In this document: positions 1 to 16,423 of the stretch, piece by piece
Numbering within the stretch: position 1 is the first letter of the stretch
Layout: every line of letters starts with the position of its first letter
Origin: Dipetalonema caudispina
Lineage: Eukaryota > Nematoda > Chromadorea > Rhabditida > Onchocercidae
Direction: 5' to 3'
Length of the DNA: 64,000 nt
Assembly (NCBI GenBank): GCA_013365325.1
Contig: JABVXV010000066.1
Coordinates: 1 to 64,000 of the forward strand
Program-made: the position numbers and the translations under genes
The notes under the pieces: generated by a model
Seen by the model: the letters and a program-made list of their open reading frames with translations, nothing else
What the model was told of the DNA's origin: nothing
Databases searched by the model: none

Positions 1-2952
1 AGACAAAATCACAGAATGTTAATCTTTTTGCATAACTGGAAAATCATAGTTCCAAACAAATGGAATCATTGTGTATGTAATATCAATTCATAACTGTGGA
101 ACAATTGGGAATTGTCACTTCCGGATGAATTAATCCGGAGATCATGTAAATTCATCGCGAAAATGATGAGACACTGGTTTTTGATCGCAATTTACTAAAC
201 TTTAAACAAATTTGTATGTTTCATATTTGAATGTATGACTTTTTTATGAGAGATTTATAATCAAAATTTGTATTAATTTACCAAGAATGAATATCTGCGT
301 AGAATACAATCAGTTCCTGAATCTTACATAATACATATATTTTATGATAGGGTGATCTTCTTGGAGGCTATAAGTGATCTATGATTACTGAAATACTTTT
401 ATGAGAATGGGAAAAATTGCTGCTACCACAGTAACAGTAGCAAAATTAAAACTTGAAAGCAATAATTGTTCAAATGCTTTAAAGGAGTCTGACAGGAAGT
501 CTCTATAAGGTAAAAATTCATATCATATGCAGAAAATTTTAGTCCGCTTTTGATATTAACTGTTTTTTCCAAATTCGTTTCATTGCTACCAATAAATTTG
601 GCAAAAATTAATTGAACCAAATTTCAAAAAAAAAATCATTTTGAAGTAATTTCACATTTAACTTTAGCAGAAGTTAAAGCACAATAAGAAAAAGTAATAT
701 TACATTGGTTACGCCAAAAAACTTTTTTTTGATTGTATTGAAAAGGCGTAATATTTTCTGGATTATACGATTCAATTATATGGCTAAATGGATTCTGAAA
801 TTTTGACTGAACTTACATAATGCATTGGTTTTGTTCTTTTTATTCTTACAGACTGATCAAATATTCATTTAGAGCATGCGTGATGTAATTTTTAATTTCA
901 GATTATTTAATTTCATAAAAATAATAATACAGAAAGAATATGACATTCTGAGAAGTCAGCTTTTCAATGATTTGCTCAAGTTTGTTTTGTTAATTATATA
1001 TTATGACTTTCATAAAATATATCTTTATCGTGCATACGGTCTGTGACAATATAATACCGGTTAAAAAAGCAAACATTTTTTAAGGGGTACTTCAGTTTGA
1101 AAAAGTTTGCAAAGAATTTGAATTTCATATGACTTTGGGTAACAAATTATTTAGAATGGCAATCTAACATCTAACCATATCAATTTTGTCGAAATTTAAA
1201 ATTTTTAGGAGAGAAGTTATAATCATAACAGACATGAATGCCGTCATCATCGGTACACTTTACCTTTCTTGAATAACCCATAAGATTCAAATGATATGAG
1301 TTCAACGCCAAAATTCTTCGAAGAAAAAGTACACTAAGCTTGTTATTACATTGAGTCAACAAGTTTAGCTTTACTTCAAGTTGATTGCTTTCATGAAATA
1401 TGCTAAATTTACTCCAAATGAAATAAATTAATGAATATATACAAACTTTTCCCGAAAATTATTCTTGGAGGTGACGGCTTACTTTTGCAAACATTAATTA
1501 TGGGTTTATAGTCGGGAACAAAGATGATTTTGTCGTTTCCGTTATTTTAACACTTCTCGAGAATTAGATCTCGAAACAAGAGATCATGCATCCTTTTATT
1601 GTGATGTAAATATACTCCATTGCATTTTTTAAATTATTTCAACAAAGATTGTTTTTAGAAAAAAAAAGGCAAATGGGAGTAGTAAGAATGAGCTGATATT
1701 AGAATATCTATTTCTTACGCAACATCTAACTAACATTGCTGTTATTCATCAACTGATAATAGCATATCAGCTTACTTTCTGTCTTCTTTTGCATGACTTA
1801 TTTTTGACATTATTTCCGAGTTATTGGTTAACATCGCAACCAATCGTTTTGATTATCGACTAGTTATTCTTCACCTGCGTGGTAATGGAAGAGTAGATCA
1901 CGCAATTTGCACCACGGCAATTTTAACTTCGCAAGAATTTTTCTTTCAAGAATCTTTACAACTGAATTGAATTAGGTGAATCTACCTAAATTGCGCTTTT
2001 CGATCATTCTCAATTATTCATGCTATATGTGTAGGATTGAAATATATAGCACATTAGAACGTATCTGTATCACAAAGAAATAATGCTAAAATACTATGAT
2101 TTAGGCACTTCTGATTTATTGCTAAATTGTTGGGAAACCATCAAATGAAGAAGAATGTAAAGAGTGATAGTATGGAGAGATTTAACTTCAGATTATTTAT
2201 ACCAACCTTGTTGCAGTATGTTTTTTTTCCAAAAATCTGTTAGTGACATGTTGAATTCACTGATTCTATTACAGCCATAATCTTTTCCAAAGAATATTTA
2301 AGCAAAAATGACTAGGAACAGGAGAATTCATTGTTCATAAATTGTCTTGAAGATCATTCAGCGCCTGTGAAAACAAGTTATGAACTATTATATTTGTGTT
2401 AATTGTTTGTAATGATGCTGGAAGATAGCATGTAGCTAAAAGTAGCAGTCTTTCAATTCAGATAAATTCATCTCGATTATCTAATTAATCTATAAGACGC
2501 AGTATTTTGAATTATCACGATTCTCTGATTATCACTTGCTTTTCTCTTCGTTAAGATCTGTAATGAACATAAAGTTAGCACTAAAAGTAACAATTCTGCC
2601 GTGTTAATTCGCAGATTTTTGACGACATATTTTTCGCACATCACAATGTAAGCCGAAATTTACAAAAAAAGAAAAAAAATTAACTGCTTGTGAAATATAT
2701 GGAATTTTTAAAATTGCGTTATTACTCAAATTCATACTCAGCTGAGCATACACTTCAACTTTATTTATGACACAAAAATCAAAAATTAAAATGAAGTGCC
2801 AGTTGACCTAAATATGAAATACAGCATTTTAAGCATGAAAATTGTAGAGAAAGATTTTTAAGCTAAGAAAATTACTAGAAAAAAAAGGATTTTTTTTTTT
2901 GAGTTAAAAAATTACTAGTTGAAACAAGCAGCAATCTGGCAGACACGGATTA
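1..2952. other. Intergenic, no gene recognised
   Basis: AT-rich sequence with many short homopolymer runs. No reading frame here has the composition of an exon flanked by usable splice sites on either strand. The 3' end of the phosphatase gene (minus strand) lies immediately to the right. No tRNA, rRNA or SL-RNA motif was found by eye. Confidence 0.6.
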
Positions 2953-5900
2953 TTAATCATGAATTTCTAGAAATGGCCATCTTCCTTCGGATGGAGGTAA
3001 CACAAATTTGAAATCATATTCTGGCACTTCGTCAGGTTGTTGTATTCCATTTACACTCAACAAATCTTCAACAGAGTATTTTATATAATACTCAACGAGA
3101 TCGGAATTCTAAGACAATATAAAATGATTTTGTTTTTTCGAAAACGAATATGGTTAGTGAAGCAATGTTGATTAATCTGTTCTATTCGTATTTCATTAAA
3201 ATTGTTTAGAGCTAAATTAATGAAGTCATTTTGCAAATGTTGATTCATCACTTTAACACATCTTACTAATCTAATCAGTTAACGGAACATCTCAATCATA
3301 TACTGTGGTAAATTAATTGTTTTGCAAACGTACAGTTTTTACTTATCAATAAATTAAGAAATTTGGGATATTGAAAGGCAGCAGCCCTATATAGTTCATG
3401 CAAATTGTCTTCAGTTATGGAATCCAATTCATCAAAGAAACCTTCCTCAAAAGTAAGGTTATGTTCACCAATTCGATATTCCTGCAAATTTTATTCATTC
3501 CTTCAACTAACAAATGATATGTAACAAAATATCAAATAGTATCTCTTTAAAGTTCGCATCAAATGAGGAAAGTATGTTTAGGTTTTCAACAAGATCAGGT
3601 AAATATGTAGCAATTCTTGCAGTTATGCTTCATTCTTAAACTTCTATCCATCTCTTCATCACACTCAAAAAATCCAAACTATATTGGTAATTCAAATAGT
3701 TTTCTCTATGATTTTCAAATAATTAACAACAACAAACTCGCATGATCATGTAGTAATCGAAATGCGAAAGGCATCTTTGCCACTTGAAAATCGCTTCTGG
3801 TACACCTTCCATGAATCTCATACATGACCAACATTGCGACGTAGTTTGGTCAGTTGGATCAAGTGGATAAAGGTGTCTAAAAGTAACTGATGAATTGGCC
3901 TGTGTAGTTAAATAGCTTTCGGAAAAACGTTTTTCATGCTGTACGATGAAGTATCTAAGACAAACTTCCTAATGCCTAAATTTGCATAAAATAAGTAGAT
4001 GATATTGAAACGAAGAAAGCGAATATCGCATACCTCACCTCCTCGAAGTTTGCAGCTAAATCTTCCCTCAAATGTTCCAAGTTTCCCTTTGTAGAATGAT
4101 ACACTGCACGACCTGTCAACAGTTTTGTGGTATCATCAAAATCGAGCAATAAAATAGCTGCGACATAATACTCATCACCAGCTGCTGGTGATGAATGAAC
4201 CGTATAACAGAGACCATTGAATACCTTCACAAAACCACTCTGTAAAAGGCAAAGGAAAAATGCTTGACTCTTTTTTAACTCTATACCATATATGTCATGA
4301 TCCACTTATTAACTTATATGTACTTCAATGTCTTCTCCGCTAGGTATCATATCAGTAAGAAGCAATGATTTTTTATCCTATGGATTCGATATCGCTGATC
4401 TTATTTACCAGTACCAGTGGTATGAATTTATCAATTACAAGAAATCACAGAAAACTATTAATTGATGTTGGGAGCAGAAAAAAACATCACTTTAAGTAGC
4501 TAATGATAAATTAATGAAAAACATCCCTTCAAATAATTGTTTTCATATAGTTTGCAGCAATTTACGTGATACTGTAATTACCGCATTAAACTTACTGTAT
4601 TAGCTTCATGACCACGTATGACAGCTCGACAATTTAATTCCCGTAGTTTCTCTTTCAATGCCCTCCGACTAAAAAAATATGATGCACCACGTTCGGAAGG
4701 TAAATACTTCGATCTGAAGACTGAAATTGTTTTACACAACTATGCTATGATGGTATTGAGAGTATCATATCAATGTAACATCTCTAGATTCGGAGTGATC
4801 AGGGTTAAGATCGATGAATGTACATATGAATAAGCTAGTTTATATGAAGACAGTTATATTACAGTTTTTCAAGCTCATATTGAATATTTTATCTCTTTGA
4901 ATAATTTTATTTCGTATCAGATGCCACGGAAATTCCAAGATTCTGAATCATTGAAGAGAGGGAATATGTATCTTACTTTTTCAAAAACATACGTTATTTC
5001 TTTGGATGGATCAGCCCATAAAATATCTGTCATAACGCTTATATGAAAAACATTTATTTCTGGTGCAAGCCATGTTAATGGACGTGGTATCTGAGCAATA
5101 TCTTCCCGCGATTTTATAAATTGCGAGATACCACCATGACAAAGTAATACTTGATCTGGAATGAATGATTGTTACAGTTCCTTTTGTTTTAATTTATTTC
5201 CATTTATGCGCACTCCTAAACTAACATTATCATCTTATGATCTTTTAGAAACAAAAATTGTTGTCACAGAGGAAATACTAGTAGTTGATATTTGTAATTA
5301 ATTACTAATGACATAAGGCAGTTATTAATTGTCATTTATCACTAATAACTTTACTGAGCACTTGTTTCTCCATGCGTTCTTTGTTGATGCAGAAATTTTT
5401 AATAAAATTTTGAGCAAAGATCTTTCAAAGTTTATTTGCTCTTCTAACTCTCAATATCTCCTCCCTCATTTGACATGTTAGAGCCTGTAAAAACTACTAG
5501 TGGCACATAAGGAACAAAATTTTGACAACAAATATGCACACATCCGTAAGGATATACTTGTTATTCCCACTAACCTGATAATATAGCAGCAAGTGGTAAG
5601 TGATCGAAAACAAAATTGATATTAAATAGTATCAAATTCCTATTAGCATTCGGATAACAACGCTCAATCTGTAAAGACAAGCCACTTGTCCTATTAGTCT
5701 AAATTGCTAATGTGAACAGAAATTCGAAAAGTATTAACAACATTCCGACAAAAATTATATACGAAATTCTAAGTTTCATTTTACAATTCAGAACGTGAGG
5801 TGGTATCAGTTAAAATACAGCGAATGTGAGGCAGACAGATGCTTTGACAGATCATCAGGTTCCCGTTGCAAAGCGAAACGTACGTACATTTCGAATCAAC

Positions 5901-6848
5901 CCACGTTCTTCATCTTTATTTGCATAGCATTGACTCATCGTTTCATGATTACCACGCAGCATATACATTCGTTTCGGGTAGCGTAATTTCAGCAGGAAAA
6001 GTAATAGTACAATCTCGAGGGAATGTTTCCCACGATCAATGTAATCTCCTATTGGTAATTTTGATTCAGATCTCAATTTTTGTCATAGAATTGATAATAT
6101 TGAAGGATATATAATGCCAGATTGATTTTTTCGATTTATTGTCATTGAACAAGTTTGTAATGTAATATGCCTATTTGAAACATAGTTTTTAGATTGTTTG
6201 AAGAATTTGAATTTCAACATTGCTGCACTGTATTTTACAGCTAACCGAGGAAAATTAAAGTTCTATCGGTGGGCCAACCGGCATCCTTTATTCCTCTGAA
6301 TAAATCGTATAGACTGCCGTGTAGGTCACCAAATATAGCGACACCATCCGGATCATGAATGTATTCCAATGTACCACACTCTCTTAAGAGATCAACTGTT
6401 TTGTGACAAATCTGCAACGGACGAGATTCCTGCATGAAGCTGCACCTTTCTTCTCGGATATGTATCATTGCCGTTTTAAGATGTCTAATATTTGAGGGCA
6501 TTCGAAGGTAATATGAATCCATCATATTCGACAAGGTCAACAAAGTTCAAAAGTATGTTCTGAGTGATTCATTTCTGCGGTTAGCAACATTAAGTCTTAA
6601 GTCTATCTAAGCAAACTTCTTCGAAAAGCTATTATTATCACTTCCAACTTTAATATAATTCTTACAAAAAAAAGCTTTTCCAAAGTGATCAATTCACAGA
6701 GGGGACGTTCTCCACCGCAAGCATTCAACATTCCATGAATAAGCTGATCAACTTCCTCTTGCTGCAGTGGTGGACATGGCAAACTATGCTGAATTACCGA
6801 ATTTCGAGACATTGAGTTTAGTACTGAAACTTTGTTAACACTTCCCAC
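2953..6848 (-). CDS. PPP-family serine/threonine protein phosphatase with C-terminal extension
   Basis: Metallophosphatase of the PPP (PP1/PP2A/calcineurin) superfamily, expected to dephosphorylate phospho-Ser/Thr with a two-metal centre. Exons placed: 6848-6666, 6429-6246, 6048-5888, 5668-5575, 5155-4993, 4713-4596, 4239-4039 and 3968-3738, all phase-compatible. The core motifs are all present: GDLHG, GDYIDRG, LRGNHE, LCHGGIS and VIRGHEAN, then FVKVFNGLCYTVHSSP. The metal-binding and catalytic residues are therefore intact. The sequence after the GNHE motif (ETMSQCYANKDE) differs from PP1/PP2A, so this is a divergent member and no subfamily is assigned. After the phosphatase core the frame continues into about 80 residues (to 3738), and further coding-like segments follow near 3632-3550, 3481-3343 and 3108-2953 (ending FLEIHD-stop). 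I could not join these last three in phase, so they may be another isoform or a neighbouring gene. Confidence 0.82.
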
Positions 6849-7829
6849 TTACATTTGAAAACCACAAAAATTTAAAATAGTTTCAAGTTTAGAACCTTGT
6901 TTGTTCCTTTTTTTTTTTTTTAATTTTAGTAGTCCTTTGTTTTCGCAGTTTTTATTTCCATCTTTCATCAAATAATTTACACACTGTTTGTTTTAAAAAT
7001 ACATATCGTAGTTTCCAAACTTAATTTGTGACCTTCTTTCTGGCCTGGACAAATGCAAGGGTCAAGGTATTTGACGTCAAAATACAGCACAGAGTTATAT
7101 GTCTTGGGTAGTTACGAGTAGGTGATATCAGCTAATTAAATTGAAGTAACACAATAATGCTCGCATATCTAACTTCCTACCAAATAATCCACCTTTAAAA
7201 GATCGCAAATGGCCTATGACCAACGATCACACTGAAATTTTTTTGTAAACCTTTTAAAAGAATGTTAGAATTTAGCCGCTCAGTATGACGAACAACCACT
7301 ACAAATAATTCATTTCATTAAAGTACCTTTCTTCATAAATCTGAAATCGATCCTTAAATATTTGAATATTCTTAGATCAGAAAAATTTATGGACGAAATA
7401 TTTGATCCTTTCTTAACGGACTGTCTTGCTGTTCGCAGTGTTCTTCAACATTTCAATTATAAAAAAAACCTTTCGACTTAATTTTAACCCAACGGAAAAA
7501 TAAATGAGGACAAAGCTCTGCTCACACACAAACAGTTTTTGCTAATCCAATTCAGGGAAATTCATTTCCATGTTGACCGGTCAGGAAGGCCGATATTTCA
7601 CGGCCAGTCGTGGAGAGTTACACGTTGTCACTTTCCGGTTATAACATTTTTTGTAGTTGAGGTTAATTTACGATGGTTTTTTTCAGTAAATCTACCATAA
7701 CATACGTACAAATTCTACAGAAGCGTACGTTGCCGAATTGTGACTGTTACAACATGGCGATATCATCTGTATCGTAGCAGAGGTACCTGTAAGACATTAC
7801 ATTTGGAGATTTCAACACTGCAGTCGCAT
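6849..7829. promoter_or_regulatory. Divergent intergenic region between phosphatase and HSPA13 genes
   Basis: About 980 bp separate the divergently transcribed phosphatase (-) and HSPA13 (+) genes, so both promoters must lie here. A T-run sits near 6909-6921 and a locally GC-richer stretch at about 7570-7660. No clear TATA box or known operator was identified. Confidence 0.4.
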
Positions 7830-10800
7830 ATGTCTTTTTCAGTATCATTATTGGGTAAATTTTATTCTTACTGTTTACGTTAAATTTAACTTAGCGATAG
7901 CGTATTCCACTGCCCTGTATTACAGTACTTCCCGGCGGTGATTCATTGAAGAGTAAGATACTTAAAGAGAGATCAACTGAGTATGTCATATTACCTGACA
8001 GTACTTCTCCTATTATCAGTGATATTACATTTTATCTCCTTGGATTGAATTGTATTTGAAAAATTTAGTTGTAAAATGAGGCAGTTATCATGCAATTCCT
8101 AGATTTTTACGAATTCAGGGACGTCTTTACTGTCATTGCTTCTGGCTGGTTATTTGGCTCGGAAGTATGGATTACCTCCTCCAGCACCGAAAATTGCCGC
8201 TATTGATTTGGGCACAACATTTTCATCAATCGGTGTATATCAGGCTGTTACTGGGGCGACAGATATAATTGCTGACGAAACGGGGCGACAAAGTATTCCA
8301 AGTGTTGTTGCATTTTTGTAAGTTATCGTTAGCAGTCACTTTTGCTCTTCTTCGAAAGGTTAATAAAATTCTGTCTCCTTTCATTTCCTAATATCATTCA
8401 AATATCGCAGGCCAAATGGTACTGTCATAGTGGGTTCAAAAGCTGTTGAACAACAAGAGCACAATCCTGCACGAACAATATATGATGCCAAACGTTTTAT
8501 TGGTAGAAAGTTGTCTGAAGACGACCCACAATTTCAGGTGACACTTTTACGTCGCTGTTTATAAAACTAGTGTGAATATCCTATTTCCGATCAGTTTTAC
8601 AAGCACTTTAACTTTTTATTATACCGTGGAGTACTTCTCATGGTAGCATTGAAAGTAGCGCAGAAGAAAGTGCGAGCCAAAGAATTAATCCGAATTCTAA
8701 ACAAGAAATCCGTTTGAGAAAACATTTAAAATCTTGGGGATTGTGTTGCGACTATTTTTTAGATATGGAAGTTTCCAAATAATAGGCTTTAGCTCTGATT
8801 TTTGCAGTTTTTTTACAGGATGATAAGAAACGATATCCGTTTAAAATTGAGTTAGACGCAGAAGGGCAAGCAGTATTTGTCATACCACTGGAAAATAATG
8901 TTGACAAGTAAGTCACATAAGACAGAAATTTCTCCAAATCCACATTTGTGATGTGAAGTGAGGCATTGCTCAGAAAAAATTGTTTTCATCTTCCGTAAAA
9001 TTTTTACCTTTTCTCTCAGAATTAGGAAACTTCCCTAGCTTGCTAATTTAGACTCTCATTTCTTTCAGGAAAATAAGGCCAGAAGAAGTTGGTGCCATAA
9101 TAATAAACCATCTTCGAAGAGCAGCCGAGAAGAAATATGGGACAGAAATCATTCGGGCAGTTATTTCTGTTCCAGCTGAATTCGATGATGAACAACGGAA
9201 TGCTACTTCACTAGCTGTTGAAAAAGCCGGTCTGTTATCAATCACAGGAAAAAAACATGACCAAGCATTGCATTATTTGGGACACATTAATTTTTTTAAA
9301 TTCATTTTCATGAAGACGGGATTTTTTTTTCTTATAAAGGATTTTTCTTTACTAATTGCACTAAAATTTTTAGGGATGGAAAGTCGGCGTGTAATTAGTG
9401 AGCCAACCGCAGCTGCTCTTGCTTATGGATTACATAAGAAAAAGGGCGTTGAATACATTGTTGTAGTTGATTTGGGTTAGCTTTTGTTCATGTATTTCTG
9501 TAATGTATGGTTTTTATCATAAAATATAAGATTACCCTACAACATATTGCATTCCAGGCATTCGTTTTTGTCGTATTCTTTTGAGATTTACATTGAGTAC
9601 TTTTTCTGTACATATCTTCTTTAATTCATTGTTTGTTATCATTACTATCATCACTCTTCCATGCCTTTAATAAGTAGTTCATTTAAGGTGGTGGTACATT
9701 AGATGTCTCGATATTGTGGTTGCAAGGAGGCATATTTATGACTGTAGCAATGGCTGGCAACAACAGGCTTGGCGGCCAAGATTTTAATGATCGTGTTCAA
9801 AATCATTTAATGCAGGTAATATATCGTTCCATATATTATTCATTACTTTGTAGTCGTGATTCTGATAGTTTTAAATTGAAATATATTAGGCATTTTATGT
9901 GCAAAAAATTGCTTATACTCGGAAATGTTTGACCTATCGCGTGTTTATTCGAGTTTAAGTTAATATTGATTTTTAACTGAAATTGATGTATATTGTTTTC
10001 AAATGTTTTAGAAGTAACACAGTTGGTTATAATATATTATCTATAGTATCTTAGACCTTTTATATGTGCCTTATTCGTTTACAGCATATAGAAGAGAATT
10101 ATGGCAAGGTGCTCGATGACAAAGAAGATATCCAACAGTTGCGTCTTGCAGTTGAAACTGCAAAAATTCAGCTCACCACACTTCCTGTCACTAACGTTGA
10201 TTTAAATTTACGCTCACTTGGGAAGATGCATTATAGAGTAATGATTATAAGGTTTTGGAATTATTTGAAAATTCAACATCTGAAGGCTTTTATAGGATGA
10301 AGAAATTGGGGAATATAAGTTTCATTTTCAGCTTACACGCGACGACTTCGAATTGTTGAACGAAGATTTATTTGAAAGTATCACAGAACCAATAGAAGCA
10401 GCTCTAAATGACGCTGAAATAAAGGCATCCGATATCGACGAAATTGTGCTGGTTGGTGGTTCAACTCGCATTCCCCGCGTGCGTTCCGTTGTTGGCCGCT
10501 ACTTCGGGTGAATTTCTTTGCTTCTAAAACCGCATTTTATAGAAAACTCAATGAATGAGATTAGCACAAGCGAAAGAAAAGTTTGTGCATAGATTATTAT
10601 CGATTAAAAGAAATAAAAAAACTGAGCATTGGAAGGCTTGATCCGGTATCTATATAAGTTGAGTGGAATCGAGTCGAGGTATGTTTATATCTTTTGTCGT
10701 CATTATGAATAAATCGCTCGAAATTCGAAACATTAACATTCGCATTTGATTACTTTTAGCAAGGCACCTAATCATGGTGTTAATCCGGAACTAGCTGTTG

Positions 10801-11190
10801 TGACTGGTGCTTCCGTACAAGCCGGTGTTCTTAGTGGTGGTTGGCCTCTTCAGGTTTGTTTTAAACCTTGTGATATGCTTTCGGACTGATTAAATAACAG
10901 ACTTACTACTTAATTTTATAGGTTCAATTTTTCATTTGTTATTAGTAGAAGAGGGCCATCAGTGTGCATCCTAGTGCACAAAAATGCGAACTGCGATCCA
11001 TCTAGCAGTTCAAATTATATTTCGACGTGGACCAGTCGAAATTGGAATTTTACGAAAGTTTATTATGAATGTTGATGAAAATTTTAATTTCTAGGTATCC
11101 GCTATAGAATTACCAGTTAAACGCAGGAAGCATCACATCTTCACAGCACAGAAGAAATCGAATCAAACCGCTAAGCATTCTCAAGGATGA
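7830..11190 (+). CDS. HSPA13/STCH-like ER Hsp70 ATPase core
   Basis: Truncated Hsp70 consisting of the nucleotide-binding domain without the peptide-binding domain, like vertebrate HSPA13 (STCH), a microsome-associated ATPase. Exons: 7830-7854, 8119-8317, 8411-8537, 8819-8907, 9069-9229, 9374-9475, 9688-9815, 10085-10237, 10296-10507, 10760-10853, 11095-11190. All are in phase and give 461 residues (human is about 471). The N-terminus [19 protein letters not shown] is a signal peptide created by joining a 25-nt first exon. Visible Hsp70 motifs: [13 protein letters not shown] (phosphate 1), [17 protein letters not shown] (connect 1), [14 protein letters not shown] (phosphate 2), [13 protein letters not shown] (adenosine) and [15 protein letters not shown] (connect 2). 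The C-terminus is a short lysine/arginine-rich tail (KRRKHH) with no KDEL-type signal. An ER-lumenal role in protein handling is inferred from the family. Confidence 0.93.
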
Positions 11191-14557
<3,367 letters not shown>

Positions 14558-15035
14558 CAATAATTATTATGCTTGCAAAATGGATTTTGTAATGTATTTC
14601 ACTTATGTTGATATTTTATTAGTTAAAATTCTCGAAATTGAGCAACCGATGTTCAATATATTAGTGATGTCAGCATTTGTGATTGTAGTAATGATGTACT
14701 CTTTTCTCGAATGCAGTTGCCTTTTTACTTCTTTGACATTTGTTGAACAAATTGGTCGTAGAACATGAAACTGAGTGTCAAAAGGCACCTAAATGCTATA
14801 TTTTGTTGTTGTTACTGTTGTTCTTAACTACTTTGTTATTAAAATAATGTGTACACATCTTGAATCTCTTGAAATAAAGGTAAATTTTACGAGATGAATT
14901 TTATCTTTAGTGATCGGTGACAACTATATGCGAGTTTACATTCTTGATATTTTGTTTTTCGATAATGTTAAAAATTAATTCCTAATTTATTTTTTGCAAT
15001 TGTTTGCAGAATTAGTGAGTGGAACTTCCATATCT

Positions 15036-16423
15036 ATGGGTTACAGTTCACTTCATGAAGCTCGTATGTTTACATTTCGCAGTTTCCGTAAAAATTAAAA
15101 AAGAAAATCTTTTAGTGCCGATTTGTCAAAAGCCATACAATTCCAATTATATATTTTTATTCCGAAAGTGTTTATAAAAGTAATGGGTATTTTTGTTTGT
15201 TAACAGAATGCAGCACAGCGAAGGATTGGCTGATTGGAATTGGCGCGTTGATTGGGTCCGCGTTGTTTGGATATTACGTTGGAGTGTATATATCAAAAAA
15301 GAAAGCCCGTATCAACAGTAAAGTCAAACTTTCCACTGATAAAGTAATTTTTATGTCTAGAATTTTTCAAATTAAATCACAAATACAGTCACGATCACCT
15401 ATGGCTCAGCTAACGGTTGTTCAAAGAAGGATTGCCCGCCATGTGATAACATCGCGAACGAAGTTTTTTTTTTTTTTTTTTTTTGCGTGTTTTATTTCAA
15501 GGTTGCAATCGACGTTGAAAAGCTTTCGAGTGATCCTTTAATACTAGTACAATAGGGAAACTCAAAAAAAAAAAAAAAAAAACATTTTTGCATATTTTCT
15601 ATTTCAAGGTGGCGGAAACGGTTGATTTAGAAGATATTGGCGAGCAGAAAGTATTCTGTCGATGCTGGAAAAGCAACAATGTTAGTTTACTATAGTGTTA
15701 CTTTAACTTTATTAAACTCATTAATGTTACAACATATTCACTCTTCGATCAAATTATTAAGCCAGCAGTGCTCGTTTCTACCGTAACTTTTTTCCTCCTA
15801 TAGCGATGAAAAAATTTTCTCCATGAAAGAAACACTTCTTGACCGTATCATATTCTGGTTATTGAATCGTCCCTGATTGGAATACAGTAAATATGCAATT
15901 TATCACTTGTTTTGAAGGACATAACCCTCACCCCAATTTTAATATGCTTTAATGTTCTCTAATAATATAATAGCAGCAAGGGATAAGTTAAGAGAAGCCA
16001 TCACTAAAAAGGACGGTTTGTATGAGTGAAGTTCGCCGACTACAATTTCATAAAAGATGATCAAACAATTTGAGTGCTGAAACGATAATAGAACTTAATT
16101 TAATATCAGTGGAATAAGTGTGTTTGGAAATTGAAATCAAAAACGGTTTTTTAAGGTAAGAATGTTCTGGTCTTTATTTTTCGGCATCTGCCACTATATG
16201 TCATGTAATTACTTTGATTTTACTGGCTGCTATTTTACTTGATATCAGTCAACCTTTGACTACTAATTCACGTTAAATATGATATTTAAACTCGTTTGTT
16301 GCTTTGTGGAGGATAATGAACGTTTTATTGCAGTGGCCTTATTGTGATGGAAGCCACAACAAACACAACCAAGTTACCGGTGATAATGTAGGACCGCTCA
16401 TTGTAAAGAAGACTCGAGCATAA
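15036..16423 (+). CDS. CDGSH iron-sulfur domain protein (CISD/mitoNEET family)
   Basis: Small membrane-anchored 2Fe-2S protein of the outer mitochondrial or ER membrane. Exons: 15036-15063, 15207-15343, 15609-15680, 16334-16423, in phase, 108 residues, the same length as human CISD1. A single TM helix lies at about residues 15-36 ([20 protein letters not shown]), followed by the basic KKKAR. The cluster ligands are intact: CRCW (Cys, Cys) and, after the last intron, [11 protein letters not shown] (Cys, His). The ending [12 protein letters not shown] is highly characteristic. An acceptor (tttgcag) ends about 27 bp before the ATG, which fits a trans-spliced 5' end. Intron 2 carries a long poly-T (15464-15484) and poly-A (15564-15583) pair. 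CISD1 and CISD2 types cannot be told apart from this sequence. Confidence 0.95.
15464..15584. repeat. Poly-T / poly-A inverted homopolymers in CISD intron 2
   Basis: A run of about 21 T and a run of about 20 A lie roughly 80 bp apart inside the intron and could pair in the transcript. An acceptor-like ATTTCAAGGT occurs just after the T run and again at the true exon 3 acceptor (15603-15609). Confidence 0.7.
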
